DNA of 64,000 nucleotides. Source: Pararhizobium_B sp963760965. GTDB lineage: Bacteria; Pseudomonadota; Alphaproteobacteria; Rhizobiales; Rhizobiaceae. Below the pieces are notes generated by a model. It saw only the letters and a program-made list of their open reading frames with translations, searched no databases and was not told the DNA's origin. The stretch lies in assembly GCA_963760965.1 (NCBI GenBank), contig CAVXEW010000013.1, positions 1 through 64,000 of the forward strand, in the 5' to 3' direction. The position numbers and the translations under genes are program-made. Numbering within the stretch: position 1 is the first letter of the stretch; every line of letters starts with the position of its first letter. Positions 7,673-16,969 of the stretch are shown here, one piece after another.

Positions 7673-7961
7673 CGCGCATTGCTGCCCGAACAGAACCGAA
7701 GTGTATGGACCACCTCGACTTTGCAAGGGAGTTGTTCGATCACGGCGACACCGGTGCTTGCGGTCGTGTAACCGGCCTGTTCGTGCAGCGATGTCGCCGC
7801 TGGCCTTGATGGTTTCCGCGGTTCGGCGGCCAGACAAATGGACGAGTTCGCGTCGGCTCGCATCGTTTCAAGGGCCTCTGCCGAACCCCGGTCGCCCGGG
7901 TCTGCCATCATCGCTTGCGTCCCTCGCAAGCTAGCGCCGAGTTGGTCGGCGCTGATCGGGG

Positions 7962-8345
7962 TCAGGCGGCGGCTTCGACCACCACCGGCCGTCGATGGGG
8001 TTCCTCGCGTTGGATCATCGCCCAGAGCGCCCGCGCCGCCTTGTGCGCAACGGCCACTGCGGCAAGGTTGACCGGACGCCGTGCAATCAGGGCCTGAAGC
8101 CAGGGGCGCGGTCTTGCTCCGCGCCGAAAGCTGGTGCCAAACATCGCCCGTGCATCATGGATCAGAAGCGTTCGCAGGTTGCGATCCCCGCCCTTGCTTA
8201 TCCGTCCGACGCGAACTGCGAGGCATCTCCCACCGCAGCGGTCAGCGCCGTCGCCGTCAGCGTGAAGAGCATCCGGGGGCGTTTCACGTCTTCCCGAGTG
8301 CCGTATTCACACAGGAAGCTCGTGATGTCTTCCGTGAGACCAGGA
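7962..8345 (-). pseudogene. IS110-family transposase remnant with internal deletion
   Basis: On the minus strand the translation shows RMLFTLTATALTAAVGDASQ, then, after a frame change near 8210, VGRISKGGDRNLRTLLIHDA followed by ARPRPWLQALIARRPVNLAA and KAARALWAMIQREE. These are the C-terminal landmarks of IS110-group transposases (LTAxVGDAxxF, LGxISKRGDxYLRxLL, LLARRPxKxAAVAxANKxARxxWAL). The AAWLGLxPRQ section between the first two landmarks is missing, and the N-terminal half is absent. A dead fragment. Confidence 0.75.
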
Positions 8346-8499
8346 GTCTGATGGACGGCGCTCGGTTCACTCCCCGAAAGCAGCCGTCCAGGCAGAACGC
8401 GGTGATCGGCCCTTCAGAGGCCCTGAAGCGACTTCCCGCCCCCCACTGCATTGCCATTTATCCTGAGACCGCTGTTCGCTCCGCTGCACCACGTCGCGG

Positions 8500-9222
8500 T
8501 CACTCGGTTTCGTTGATCTCCGCCGCCTTGAGATCGGACATGAGGCCTTGCCTCGTCTCCCGCCATATCTGGAGAAGCTCGCGACGATGCCGTGGCGGTT
8601 TACGCTCCAGAACCGTGATCCCGGACATGCGCTCAGCGCGAAAATGGCGGATGGCATCGCGCTGCTCGCACCAGGCGATCAGAAGGCAATGCGCCTCATC
8701 GTAGCCTAGAAGGATCGGCCAGACGCTGCGTCGACTGAGCTTCCCTTCAAGAGAGCGGTAGGTGAAGGCCATCGCGCGCCCCCGTCGAAGCGCATCGCGT
8801 ATTGGCGTCGTATCCGGCCTTTCCTGCGACGCGGCATAAACGGGACGCAGGCCAAGCGTCGGCTGCTCCAGCACGAAACGACTGCCTTCAGGCAAAGCGA
8901 AGCGGATCTTCGAGAGCGCATCCTGTGCCAGCCGGGCGAGCGCCGGATCCGGATGCCGCGCAACCCATTGCGCCCCGAGCGCAAGCGCCTCGGCTTCTTC
9001 GGGTGTCAGTGCCAGCGGCGGCATCCCGTAGTCGTCAGCCAGCAGATAACCCAAGCCAGCTTCGCCATGGATCGGCACTCTCTGGCCGATCAATTCGGCA
9101 ATATCTCGATAGACGGTGCGCCGCGACACCTCGATCTCGGCGGCAATGGCCGCGGCTGTCATCGGCCGCGACGTGCGGCGCAAGATTTGAATGATCTAAA
9201 AAAGACGGTTGGCGCTGCGCAT
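8500..9222 (-). pseudogene. WYL-domain transcriptional regulator (YafY/DeoR type) with an early amber codon
   Basis: The normal start is ATG 9222 (MRSANRLF), but codon 9 (9196-9198) is TAG where homologs have Gln (LFQIIQIL). The rest is intact: HTH with VSRRTVYRDIAEL, then a WYL domain (MAFTYRSLEGK, SVWPILLGYDEAHCLLIAW, IRHFRAERM). Such regulators sense small ligands through WYL and often control an adjacent enzyme. The divergent gene at 9312 encodes a VOC protein and is the likely target. A TTG at 9183 leaves a 227-residue frame lacking the first part of the HTH. Either a C-to-T nonsense mutation or a base error. Confidence 0.75.
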
Positions 9223-9311
9223 CCTGGACTCCTGTTGCCACAATGCTGGCAGCGGCCGGAGTCTACAAGCCATCGTCCAAGATCATGAGCCACACCAGAC
9301 AGGAGACTAAA

Positions 9312-9710
9312 ATGAAGTTCGCCTCTCTTCGCCTCGTCGCACGGGACATCAACGGCCTTGTCGATTTCTACGAAATGCTTACGGGTCTGAAGGCCGACTG
9401 GCTGGCCCCGGTCTTTGCCGAGATCGTGACCCCGGCCGCGACACTGGCTATCGGCAGCGCGGAGACCGTGGCGCTTTTCAAGGAGGGGTCGGCCGAGCCG
9501 GGCGCGAACCGCACCGCCATCATCGAGTTGCAGGTAGCCGACGTGGAATCCGAGTTCGAACGGCTGAAGGACCTGACAGAAGTTGTGCATCCGCCAAAGC
9601 TTATGCCCTGGGGCAACCAGGCTTTCCAACTGCGCGATCCCGAGGGAACCTTGGTCAGCTTCTACACGCCGGTGACGAAGGCCGCCATCAATCGGTTTGG
9701 CGACCGCTGA
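9312..9710 (+). CDS. VOC family (glyoxalase/dioxygenase-like) protein
   Basis: A 132-residue single-module vicinal-oxygen-chelate protein. It starts MKFASLRLVARDINGLVDFY, with the typical RLVARDINGLVDFYEMLTG opening, a centre AIIELQVADVESEFERLKD and the closing PWGNQAFQLRDPEGTLVSFY. VOC proteins bind metals for isomerase, dioxygenase or resistance reactions, or simply sequester compounds; the substrate is not readable. AGGAG lies 7 nt before ATG 9312. It is divergent from the WYL regulator, a common regulator-target arrangement. Confidence 0.8.
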   Translation: MKFASLRLVARDINGLVDFYEMLTGLKADWLAPVFAEIVTPAATLAIGSAETVALFKEGSAEPGANRTAIIELQVADVESEFERLKDLTEVVHPPKLMPWGNQAFQLRDPEGTLVSFYTPVTKAAINRFGDR

Positions 9711-9730
9711 GGGATTCAAGGGCGGGCGGA

Positions 9731-9939
9731 TGGAAGCTGACGAGCCAAATGCCGTCGTCGACCTCCTTGATCCTGAGCAAGTCGCGCCAGGCAATGGAAG
9801 CGGTGTCGAATACCCTTGCCTCGCCGTGGTTTGCCGAAAACGTGCGCCCGCTCCTTGCTGCACCTGCCAGCCGCATGGTGGGCCAGATCGTCGGTGGAAC
9901 GCTGAAGGCGGCGTAGCGCCCGATCGTGCCCGCGGGCAA
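9731..9939 (-). pseudogene. Probable integrase-core (IS481-like) transposase remnant
   Basis: The minus strand encodes LLRIKEVDDGIWLVSF, which I recognise from the C-terminal end of IS481-like transposases (GIKEVDDGIWLVSFMDYDLGYxD). The conserved continuation is lost and replaced by unrelated residues where the fragment meets the end of the VOC gene. No catalytic region is present. The match is short, so family assignment is tentative. Confidence 0.4.
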
Positions 9940-9989
9940 TCCGCCGCCGGTATTGCGGAGGCGGATTCATCAGCCTCCGGCTGTCCGGG

Positions 9990-10544
9990 TCAGGCGGCAG
10001 CCGGTTGCTGCCGCGTTGCAGCCAGCAGGATCATCGCCGCGCCGACCAGCAGGATGACCGCCATGGCGGTCAATTGCCAAACATCGCCTGAAGTGGGCTT
10101 CAGGACCATGTCGGCGACGACCAGTGCCAGCACGAGGTGGTCGAACCGTGCGATCATCAGCAGGTTCTCGGCAAAGGGCACCAGGTCGGGACTGTCCTTT
10201 CCCTTCCCGGCGGCTATGGCCGCCAGCTTTTCGGCGCGTGGCTTGATCATCAGCATGCCGTTGAGAAAGGTCGCCGCAAAACCCGCGAGTCCCACGATAG
10301 CCCACAACTGGGAGAACTCTCCTCCGTACCAGGCGGTTGCCGCTCCGAACACGACCGTGAGCGCCGAGACCGGAACGAACAGGGGCGGCCCCAAAAGCGC
10401 GACGATCTCGACCACCGACATCACGGCGGACGGCCCCTGTTTGCGCCGCGCGATTTCCGCCGCGAGCACCAGTGTGAGCCCGCCTCCGACCCAGACGATG
10501 GCGCAGGCGGCGTGAACCAGTTCAAGAATGCCATACCAGTCCAA
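9990..10544 (-). CDS. DUF2269-like integral membrane protein
   Basis: About 184 residues with four to five hydrophobic segments: GILELVHAACAIVWVGGGLT, a second around VVEIVALLGPPLFVPVSALT, a third LWAIVGLAGFAATFLNGML, and last helices FDHLVLALVVADMVL and MAVILLVGAAMILLA. The LHAxxAIVWVGGG opening and the overall layout match DUF2269 inner-membrane proteins of unknown function. The start is uncertain: TTG 10544 precedes the first helix directly, and another TTG at 10607 would add 21 residues. Neither has a clear ribosome site. Confidence 0.6.
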   Translation of the reverse strand: MDWYGILELVHAACAIVWVGGGLTLVLAAEIARRKQGPSAVMSVVEIVALLGPPLFVPVSALTVVFGAATAWYGGEFSQLWAIVGLAGFAATFLNGMLMIKPRAEKLAAIAAGKGKDSPDLVPFAENLLMIARFDHLVLALVVADMVLKPTSGDVWQLTAMAVILLVGAAMILLAATRQQPAAA

Positions 10545-10760
10545 TCGAAATGGTACAGGTAGTTGAATTCGACGTTGTCGAGCGCGGCTGCTGCTCGCTG
10601 CAGGCAAGCGGGCAGGCCAAGCGTCGGGGCCTTCAGTTCGAGGTCACGAAAACTGCAAATCGGATCAGGAACACGGCCGTGAGTTGCGACGAGGCACCGG
10701 CGTTGCGGAGGCCGCGTCTCTGCCATCGATTTGGCCTTGTCAAGTGAATTTGCCTTTTCG

Positions 10761-11192
10761 CTATTCAGAATCTGTCAGGTCGTCGGCGATGTAGAGTTCG
10801 ATGCCCTCCAGCAGGACGAAAGCTGCCGTACCCGCGAACCCCGCCATGAACCACGCATGCCATCCGGACATGAGCTTGGCGATGACGAAGGCGCAGCCGA
10901 GTGCACCGCCGACCGACAACAGGTTGAGCATTCTCGCGAGCAGCCTGGTCTGGAGGCCGTCATCGTCCCGAATCTTTCGCAGAAATGTCACAGCAAGGAG
11001 CTCGACCAGCATATAGAAGGAGACTGCCCCGCCGGCCTCGGCAACCAGATCGACAGGCGTTGCCCGACCGCCGGCGGAATTCATCATCGCCGTTATTCCG
11101 GTGATGGCGATGGAGTACCCGTAGGCGGACGTGTTGTCCTTGATGCTCACTCGCAGGTTCTTAAGCAAGGCTAACACAGCACCGTTCCCCAT
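10761..11192 (-). CDS. Small integral membrane protein, 143 aa
   Basis: Function not recognised. Hydrophobic segments are visible at SAYGYSIAITGITAMMNSAG, LVAEAGGAVSFYMLVELLAV, LLSVGGALGCAFVIAKLMSG and AWFMAGFAGTAAFVLLEGIE, giving about four membrane passes with a short acidic tail (DDLTDSE). ATG 11192 gives MGNGAVLALLKNLRVSIK; no strong ribosome site is visible, and an alternative TTG start lies a few codons further in. Its 5' end faces cyoA across 372 bp. Confidence 0.5.
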   Translation of the reverse strand: MGNGAVLALLKNLRVSIKDNTSAYGYSIAITGITAMMNSAGGRATPVDLVAEAGGAVSFYMLVELLAVTFLRKIRDDDGLQTRLLARMLNLLSVGGALGCAFVIAKLMSGWHAWFMAGFAGTAAFVLLEGIELYIADDLTDSE

Positions 11193-11564
11193 GAGCTGAC
11201 GAGGACCGTCCCTGACGCCCGATCCTGCGCCCGGAACGGATGGTCCCACAACCTCGGACCACTTGCTGCCAAACGCTACTCTTGCCGAACCGTTCCGCGT
11301 GAAGGGGCAGGCAGGGAACGACGTCCTCGAGAACGCCTGCGTGCGACCTTCATCAGGACCGATTTGCCAAATCCCGACGCGCCGCCGACGCCGCGAGCGC
11401 TTGTGCCGGACATTTTGTCTCATCTCTGACGTGGAATCGGAGCGGAACCCTTCAGCGTTTCCGACCGTTCAAGCGGCGTCGTCACCGGAACTGTCGGGCG
11501 TTACGAAGGCGCGCTGCCTCGGTCAAAATGTGGCACAACGTTTTTCGATTGGCGGGAGAAAAGG
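11193..11564. other. Divergent intergenic region before cyoABCD
   Basis: No gene is seen in these 372 bp. They must contain the promoters for the small membrane gene (leftward) and the cyo operon (rightward). I could not identify a convincing FNR/FixK or ActR box by eye. Confidence 0.4.
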
Positions 11565-12563
11565 TTGAAGAGACGACTCTATCACCGCTCGACGGTGGCC
11601 ATTGCAATTTCGGCGCTACCGGTCATCTCCGTCCCCTCGCGAGCGCTGGCGGAAGGCATCAGTTTTCTCGATCCGAAGGGACCCGTAGCGGCGACGCAGG
11701 CGAGCCATTTCTACGACATCATCCTGCTGATGCTCATTGTCGTGGTGCCGGTAATGCTTTTCACGCCGCTTGTTGCCTGGCGCTACCGCTATCGCAATCG
11801 CCGGGCACGCTATTCCCCAAAATGGAAGTTTTCCTGGCCGCTCGAGGCGCTCGTGTGGGGAGTTCCCTTTGCCGTCGTCATCGTCTTGTCGGTCTGGTTA
11901 TGGCAGGACAGCAGCCGGCTCGACCCGTACAAGCCGATTTCCGGCGCAGGCAAGCCGCTGCGTGTCAACGTCATCAGCTACGATTGGAAATGGCTCTTCG
12001 TCTACCCGGACCTGCACATCGCCACGATGGGCCAGCTCGCCTTTCCCGCAGACCGGCCGCTTTCGTTGCGGCTGACCTCGGACAGCGTGATGCAGGCCTT
12101 CTTCGTGCCGGCGCTGGGCAGCCAGATCTACACCATGGCCGGCATGCAAACACGGCTCCACCTCAAGGCTGACGCGCCCGGACAGTTCCTGGGCGAAAAC
12201 ACGCAGTACAACGGCGAGAAATTCCACAAACAGAAATTCCACGCCCTTGCCATGTCGGACCAGGACTTTCGCGACTGGCTGCAGGCGGTTCGGGCGAAAG
12301 GCGTGGCCCTCACGCCCGACGTCTACAACCATGTCCGGGCGAAAGGCACTGTGGACGACGTCAGGAAGGCCGTCGGCGGCGACATGCCGCCGGACACCGT
12401 CTACCTCAAGGACGTTCCGGCGCATCTCTTCGTCAACGTCATCAACTCCTACCATGGCGGTGGCCAGACGAGCCAGGTGCTGCTCGGCGGCGCGACGACG
12501 ACCTCCCATCTCGGACCGAACTGGCCTCAGAAAGCCCACCATCAATCATCCCGGATGGAGTGA
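11565..12563 (+). CDS. cyoA: Cytochrome o ubiquinol oxidase subunit II
   Basis: Periplasm-facing subunit of the terminal quinol oxidase. The N-terminus has a signal-like segment (VAIAISALPVISVPSRALA), then two membrane helices (IILLMLIVVVPVMLF and LVWGVPFAVVIVLSVWLW) and a cupredoxin domain (VISYDWKWLFVYPD, SVMQAFFVPALGSQIYTM). The Cys pair of the CuA site is absent, which separates quinol from cytochrome c oxidases. It starts at TTG 11565 behind GGGAGAAAAGG. First gene of cyoABCD; 332 residues, normal for the family. Confidence 0.93.
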   Translation: MKRRLYHRSTVAIAISALPVISVPSRALAEGISFLDPKGPVAATQASHFYDIILLMLIVVVPVMLFTPLVAWRYRYRNRRARYSPKWKFSWPLEALVWGVPFAVVIVLSVWLWQDSSRLDPYKPISGAGKPLRVNVISYDWKWLFVYPDLHIATMGQLAFPADRPLSLRLTSDSVMQAFFVPALGSQIYTMAGMQTRLHLKADAPGQFLGENTQYNGEKFHKQKFHALAMSDQDFRDWLQAVRAKGVALTPDVYNHVRAKGTVDDVRKAVGGDMPPDTVYLKDVPAHLFVNVINSYHGGGQTSQVLLGGATTTSHLGPNWPQKAHHQSSRME

Positions 12564-12567
12564 AGGC

Positions 12568-14673
12568 ATGTCGCTTTATCACATCTTCCTCGGGCGGCTC
12601 GATCTCCACGCTCTTCCGTTCTGGGAAATGATCGAGCACCCCACGCACGAAAACATTGTCAACGGCACGATCACCACGGTCGCGGCCAGTCTCGAGGTGT
12701 TGGCCGCCGTGGTCGTCGTCGGCCTCGTCACGTGGAAGGGGAAGTGGCGCTACCTGTGGTCTGAATGGCTGACCAGCGTCGACCACAAGCGCATCGGCAT
12801 CATGTACATCGTCCTGTCATTCGTGATGATGTCCCGCGCGCTCATCGAAGCCGCGCTGATGCGCACCCAGCAGGCGTTCGGTCTCGGCGGAGGATTCCTT
12901 TCCGCCGACCATTTCGGTGAACTGTTCTCCACTCACGGCACGATCATGGTCTTCTTCATGGCGATGCCGTTCCTCACCGGCCTCATCAACTTCGTCATGC
13001 CGCTGCAGATCGGTACCCGCGACGTTTCGTTCCCGGTGATGAACTCCGTGAGCCTCGGCCTGACCGCGGCCGGCGCGATGATGATCGTCATCTCGCTCGG
13101 GCTGGGCAAGTTCTCGACCGGCGGCTGGAGCGGCTATCCGCCCTATACCGAAGCCGCTTTCAATGCCGGCGTCGGGCCTGACTACTGGATCTGGGCGGTC
13201 ACGCTGTCGTCGCTCGGCACGATGATGACGGGCATCAATTTCGCGGTCACCATCTACAAGCGCCGTGCACCCGGGATGACCTTCATGCGGATGCCGCTGT
13301 TCACCTGGACGGCTTGCTGCACCGCCATACTGATGATCTTTGCCATGCCGCCGCTGACCATCGCCACGGCCCTGCTTGCCCTCGACCGCTATCTCGGCTT
13401 CCACTTCTTCACGAACGCGGCCGGCGGCAACATGATGAACTATGCCAATCTCTTCTGGCTGTTCGGTCATCCCGAGGTCTATATCCTCATCCTGCCTGCC
13501 TTCGGCGTCTATTCGGAGATCTTCTCGACCTTCTCCGGCAAGGTGCTCTACGGCTACACGTCTCTGGTCCTGGCGACGATGGCGATCGGGGTGATCTCGT
13601 TCTCCGTCTGGCTGCATCACTTCTTCACCATGGGACAGAGCGCCGACGTCAACGCCGTCTTCGGCATCGCGACGATGCTGGTGGGCATCCCCACAGGGGT
13701 GAAGATCTACGACTGGATCCTAACCATGTATCGCGGCCGGGTTCGGTTCACCGTGCCGATCGTCTACGGCCTCGGTTTCATCGTGCTGTTCACGATAGGC
13801 GGTCTTTCCGGCATCCTGCTCGCCAACCCCTCCGTGGACTACCAGGTGCACAACACGCTCTTCCTCGTGGCGCACTTCCACAACATGCTGATCCCCGGCC
13901 TGCTCTTCGGAATGCTCGCGGGCTATCACTACTGGTTCCCGAAGGCTTTCGGCTTCCGTCTCGATGAGCGATGGGGCATGATTGCCGCCCTGTGCTGGAC
14001 TTTCGGCTTCATGTTCGCGTTCTTTCCGCTCTACGTGCTTGGAGCGATGGGTTTTCCACGCCGGACGGTGGCCTACTTCGATCCGGTCTACGTGCCCTAC
14101 ATGCTGATCGCGCTGTTCGGCGCCTTCCTTGTCCTTGCAGCGCTCGCGAGCCTCTTCATCCAGCTCTACGTGTCCGTGCGCCATCGCGACAAGACCCGGG
14201 TTCCGGCAGGCGATCCATGGGATGGCTCGAATCTGGAGTGGGCGATACCCGCGCCGGCACCGGAATACAATTTCTCGGTCATTCCGGCCATCAGCGACCG
14301 AAATCCTTTCATGGTCGCCAAGGAGAAGTCCGACGCCTACCAGATGCCGGAGCAGTTCGAGGACATCACGATGCCGAAGAACAGCTCGCTCGGCATGATC
14401 CTTTGCGTGCTGGGCGGAGGAATGGCTTTCGGGCTCGTCTGGCATATCTGGTGGCTGGCCGGACTCGCGACGCTTGCCTCGATCGCCGCGGTCATCGGCC
14501 AGGGGTTCAGGCGCGACCGGCATAAGACCATTCCGGCCAGCGAGGTGCGCGAGCAGCATGTGCGCTGGCTCGCCGAGGTCGCCGCCTGCCAGCCGGTCCC
14601 GCGTGACTTCGAGGCCCACCCTCAAAACAGCGGCCTTGCCGCACAAGACAGATTCGCGGAGGCGGCCGAATGA
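12568..14673 (+). CDS. cyoB: Cytochrome o ubiquinol oxidase subunit I
   Basis: Catalytic heme-copper subunit (701 aa) that reduces oxygen to water and pumps protons. Landmarks: LTSVDHKRIGIMYIVLSFV at the first core helix, HGTIMVFFMAMPF with a low-spin heme ligand, GHPEVYILILPAFGVYSEI with the CuB His cross-linked to Tyr, WLHHFFTMGQSAD with the paired His, and LVAHFHNMLIPG with the last heme ligands. About 14-15 membrane helices. ATG 12568 follows the cyoA stop by 4 nt and the end overlaps cyoC (ATGA). Longer than the usual 660 residues mainly at the C-terminus. Confidence 0.95.
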   Translation: MSLYHIFLGRLDLHALPFWEMIEHPTHENIVNGTITTVAASLEVLAAVVVVGLVTWKGKWRYLWSEWLTSVDHKRIGIMYIVLSFVMMSRALIEAALMRTQQAFGLGGGFLSADHFGELFSTHGTIMVFFMAMPFLTGLINFVMPLQIGTRDVSFPVMNSVSLGLTAAGAMMIVISLGLGKFSTGGWSGYPPYTEAAFNAGVGPDYWIWAVTLSSLGTMMTGINFAVTIYKRRAPGMTFMRMPLFTWTACCTAILMIFAMPPLTIATALLALDRYLGFHFFTNAAGGNMMNYANLFWLFGHPEVYILILPAFGVYSEIFSTFSGKVLYGYTSLVLATMAIGVISFSVWLHHFFTMGQSADVNAVFGIATMLVGIPTGVKIYDWILTMYRGRVRFTVPIVYGLGFIVLFTIGGLSGILLANPSVDYQVHNTLFLVAHFHNMLIPGLLFGMLAGYHYWFPKAFGFRLDERWGMIAALCWTFGFMFAFFPLYVLGAMGFPRRTVAYFDPVYVPYMLIALFGAFLVLAALASLFIQLYVSVRHRDKTRVPAGDPWDGSNLEWAIPAPAPEYNFSVIPAISDRNPFMVAKEKSDAYQMPEQFEDITMPKNSSLGMILCVLGGGMAFGLVWHIWWLAGLATLASIAAVIGQGFRRDRHKTIPASEVREQHVRWLAEVAACQPVPRDFEAHPQNSGLAAQDRFAEAAE

Positions 14674-15293
14674 CCAGCAAAGAGATCAGCCACCCCGGCC
14701 TGCGCCTCGGCAAGGGGCACCCGGACGTCGCCGACAGCGCCGAGGAAATGAACTTCGGCTTCTGGGTCTTCCTGATGAGCGACGCCATCATGTTCGGGTT
14801 GCTTTTCGCCACCTACGAGCGAATGGTTCATGCAACGGCGGGCGGTCCCGGCCCCCACGAGCTGTTCGATATCAAGAGCATCGCGGTCGAGACGGCCGTG
14901 TTGCTGGCCAGCAGCGTCACCTTCGGCATGGCCTCCCTGTCGATGAAATATTCGAGGAGCCGCGAGCCGCTCGTTGCCTGGCTTTGCCTGACATTCTGCC
15001 TGGCGGTGGTCTTCCTCGGCTTCGAGTCGCACGACTTCGTCCACATGTTCGAATTGCATGCCGGCCCGTCCCGCAGCGGCTTCACGTCGGCCTTCTTCGC
15101 CCTCGTGCCGCTGCACGGGCTGCACGTGTTCACCGGCTGCATCTGGATGATCAGCCTGATGATCCAGATGGCGATCTACGGCCTCGACAAGGACGTGAAG
15201 CTCGGACTCATGCGTCTCGGCCTCTTCTGGCACTTCCTGGACATCGTCTGGGTCGTGATCTTCACAGTCGTCTACCTCGGAGGCTTGTCATGA
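14670..15293 (+). CDS. cyoC: Cytochrome o ubiquinol oxidase subunit III
   Basis: A 207-residue five-helix membrane subunit that stabilises subunit I. Typical features are FGFWVFLMSDAIMFGLLFAT near residue 30, GGPGPHELFDI, VETAVLLASSVTFGMASLSM, the FESHDFVHMF loop, and FFALVPLHGLHVFTGCIWM with the conserved His pair. Overlaps both cyoB (ATGA) and cyoD (ATGA), so the operon is translationally coupled. Confidence 0.93.
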   Translation: MTSKEISHPGLRLGKGHPDVADSAEEMNFGFWVFLMSDAIMFGLLFATYERMVHATAGGPGPHELFDIKSIAVETAVLLASSVTFGMASLSMKYSRSREPLVAWLCLTFCLAVVFLGFESHDFVHMFELHAGPSRSGFTSAFFALVPLHGLHVFTGCIWMISLMIQMAIYGLDKDVKLGLMRLGLFWHFLDIVWVVIFTVVYLGGLS

Positions 15294-15727
15294 AGACCGA
15301 CAAATCCGCCCCAAATCCGCGCATCAGAATAATCAGCGTCGTCGCCTTGCTGACGGCCTTCCTCCTGCCGTTCGGGCTGGCGCGCTTTTCCGGCGCCGGA
15401 AGCGCTAGCGGGGGGGCGGGCGATGACAACGACTACAGACGGGAACTCTCGTCCTATCTGTGGGGCGGCGCGATGGCCACCGTCCTGACGGCAATCGCCT
15501 TCGTCTTCGTTCACTGGTCGGTTCTGCCGCATGGCTGGCTGATGCCGACGGTAGGCGCACTCGCTGTCATACAGATCATCGTGCATTTCCGATTCTTCCT
15601 GCACATCGATCCGCCGAACCAGAACACCAACGACCTGCTGTTGATTCTTTTCACGACGCTCATCCTGATCGCCATGGTCGGCGGCACGATCTGGATCCTC
15701 GGCGACCTGGCGGGACGGATGCATTGA
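15290..15727 (+). CDS. cyoD: Cytochrome o ubiquinol oxidase subunit IV
   Basis: A 145-residue subunit with three membrane helices: YLWGGAMATVLTAIAFVFVH, LMPTVGALAVIQIIVHFRFF and DLLLILFTTLILIAMVGGTI. The HFRFFLHID motif is characteristic of CyoD. The N-terminus is longer than in Escherichia coli and includes an additional hydrophobic stretch (IISVVALLTAFLLPFGLARF). It is the last gene; no cyoE (heme O synthase) follows in this window, so heme O synthesis would be encoded elsewhere. Confidence 0.9.
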   Translation: MKTDKSAPNPRIRIISVVALLTAFLLPFGLARFSGAGSASGGAGDDNDYRRELSSYLWGGAMATVLTAIAFVFVHWSVLPHGWLMPTVGALAVIQIIVHFRFFLHIDPPNQNTNDLLLILFTTLILIAMVGGTIWILGDLAGRMH

Positions 15728-15854
15728 TTGCAATCGACGCCGCGGCGCGATCGTGATGCTTCTCGCGCGGTTTCAAAAGCCTCGGAAGGTCGACTTCGGG
15801 AGATGCCGGTGCGCTTGCGGGCGCACCTGACAACAGCATTCAGTGCGGGAAGCG

Positions 15855-16907
15855 CTAGCGCGGACGGGGGAGGCGGCCGGTCAAGCGCCTTCCGTTTCCG
15901 CGCGCCATCGTGTAGCGGCCGAAGGCGACTGCTCCGAGCACGACCGCCGCTCCGATAAGTCCGGTCGTGAGGGCGGGGTTCCTGGCGAAGGCCAGTTCGC
16001 TGCTGCGGCTGGAGGCCTGGCGGTCGAAACGGCCATGTGCGCCGTAATCGCCCTTCACCGTGTCGTAGAGATTGTCGGGGCGATCGGGCAAATCCTCCGA
16101 GGTGATCTGTCCGGAGTAGGCGACGCGTGCGAGATATCGGTCGAGGAAGCCGGCCGCAAACATCTGGCCCAGCATCACCTTCCAGGTAGACCAGGTAAGC
16201 CAGATCTCGCGGCGCGGATGGCGCGCCATGTAGTGGATCGCCGCGGCTGGCACCTCGGGCTGGAATATCGGTGGCACGGGCTGGGTGCGCTTGCCCATCT
16301 TGTTGCGGCCCCAGTCGAACTGCGGAGTGTTGACGCCGGGCAGATGGACCATGCCGATCTTGACGTTGCTGCGGTCGTGGATGAGTTCGGAACGCAGAGA
16401 GTTGGTGAAACCGACGATGGCGTGCTTCGCTCCGCAATAGGCCGACTGGAGCGGGACCGAGCGATAGGCGAGGCCCGACCCTACCTGGACGATGACGCCG
16501 TGGTCACGCTTTTTCATTCGCCGGAGCGCCGTCATCGTTCCGTAGACGAAGCCCAGATAGCTGACTTCCGTGGCGCGCTTGAATTCGGCGGGCGTGATCT
16601 CGTCCACCGGCGCGAAGATCGTCACCATCGCAACGTTGATCCATGTGTCGATCGGCCCGAAAGCCGCCTCGATCCTGTCGGCGGCCGCCTCGAGGGCGTC
16701 GGGATCGCTGACATCGACCGGGCAGGCCAGTGCCTTGCCGCCGTGCCTCTCCACCTCGGCTGCGGCTTTTGCCAGCCGCTCCTCGTCGCGGGCGATCAAT
16801 CCGATGTTGACGCCGTCCCTGGCAAAGCGCTGGACGACGGCCCGCCCGACGCCGGCCGAGGCGCCGGTGATGACCACTGTCTTCGGTTTGTGGGTCGCAA
16901 ATGCCAT
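15855..16907 (-). CDS. SDR family oxidoreductase with C-terminal membrane anchor
   Basis: A 350-residue short-chain dehydrogenase. The Rossmann motif is TGASAGVG (residues 14-21) and the catalytic Tyr-Lys pair sits in SAYCGAKHAI. After the catalytic domain there is an extension with a membrane segment (GLIGAAVVLGAVAFGRYTMA) near the C-terminus, suggesting the enzyme is tied to the inner membrane. ATG 16907 has AGGGA 8 nt upstream. The open frame continues far upstream only because it runs antisense through the next gene. It follows the GH15 gene by 62 nt on the same strand. The substrate is unknown. Confidence 0.85.
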   Translation of the reverse strand: MAFATHKPKTVVITGASAGVGRAVVQRFARDGVNIGLIARDEERLAKAAAEVERHGGKALACPVDVSDPDALEAAADRIEAAFGPIDTWINVAMVTIFAPVDEITPAEFKRATEVSYLGFVYGTMTALRRMKKRDHGVIVQVGSGLAYRSVPLQSAYCGAKHAIVGFTNSLRSELIHDRSNVKIGMVHLPGVNTPQFDWGRNKMGKRTQPVPPIFQPEVPAAAIHYMARHPRREIWLTWSTWKVMLGQMFAAGFLDRYLARVAYSGQITSEDLPDRPDNLYDTVKGDYGAHGRFDRQASSRSSELAFARNPALTTGLIGAAVVLGAVAFGRYTMARGNGRRLTGRLPRPR

Positions 16908-16969
16908 GTCAATGTCCCTTGTTTCTGAATGAGTGTCCAAAGGGGTTTCGGGGGCTTCTTGTTCCCGCC

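Noticed and set aside
12817..13620. A 267-codon antisense frame inside cyoB
   Set aside because: Rich in His, Arg and Gly without structure; cyoB is secure in the opposite strand.
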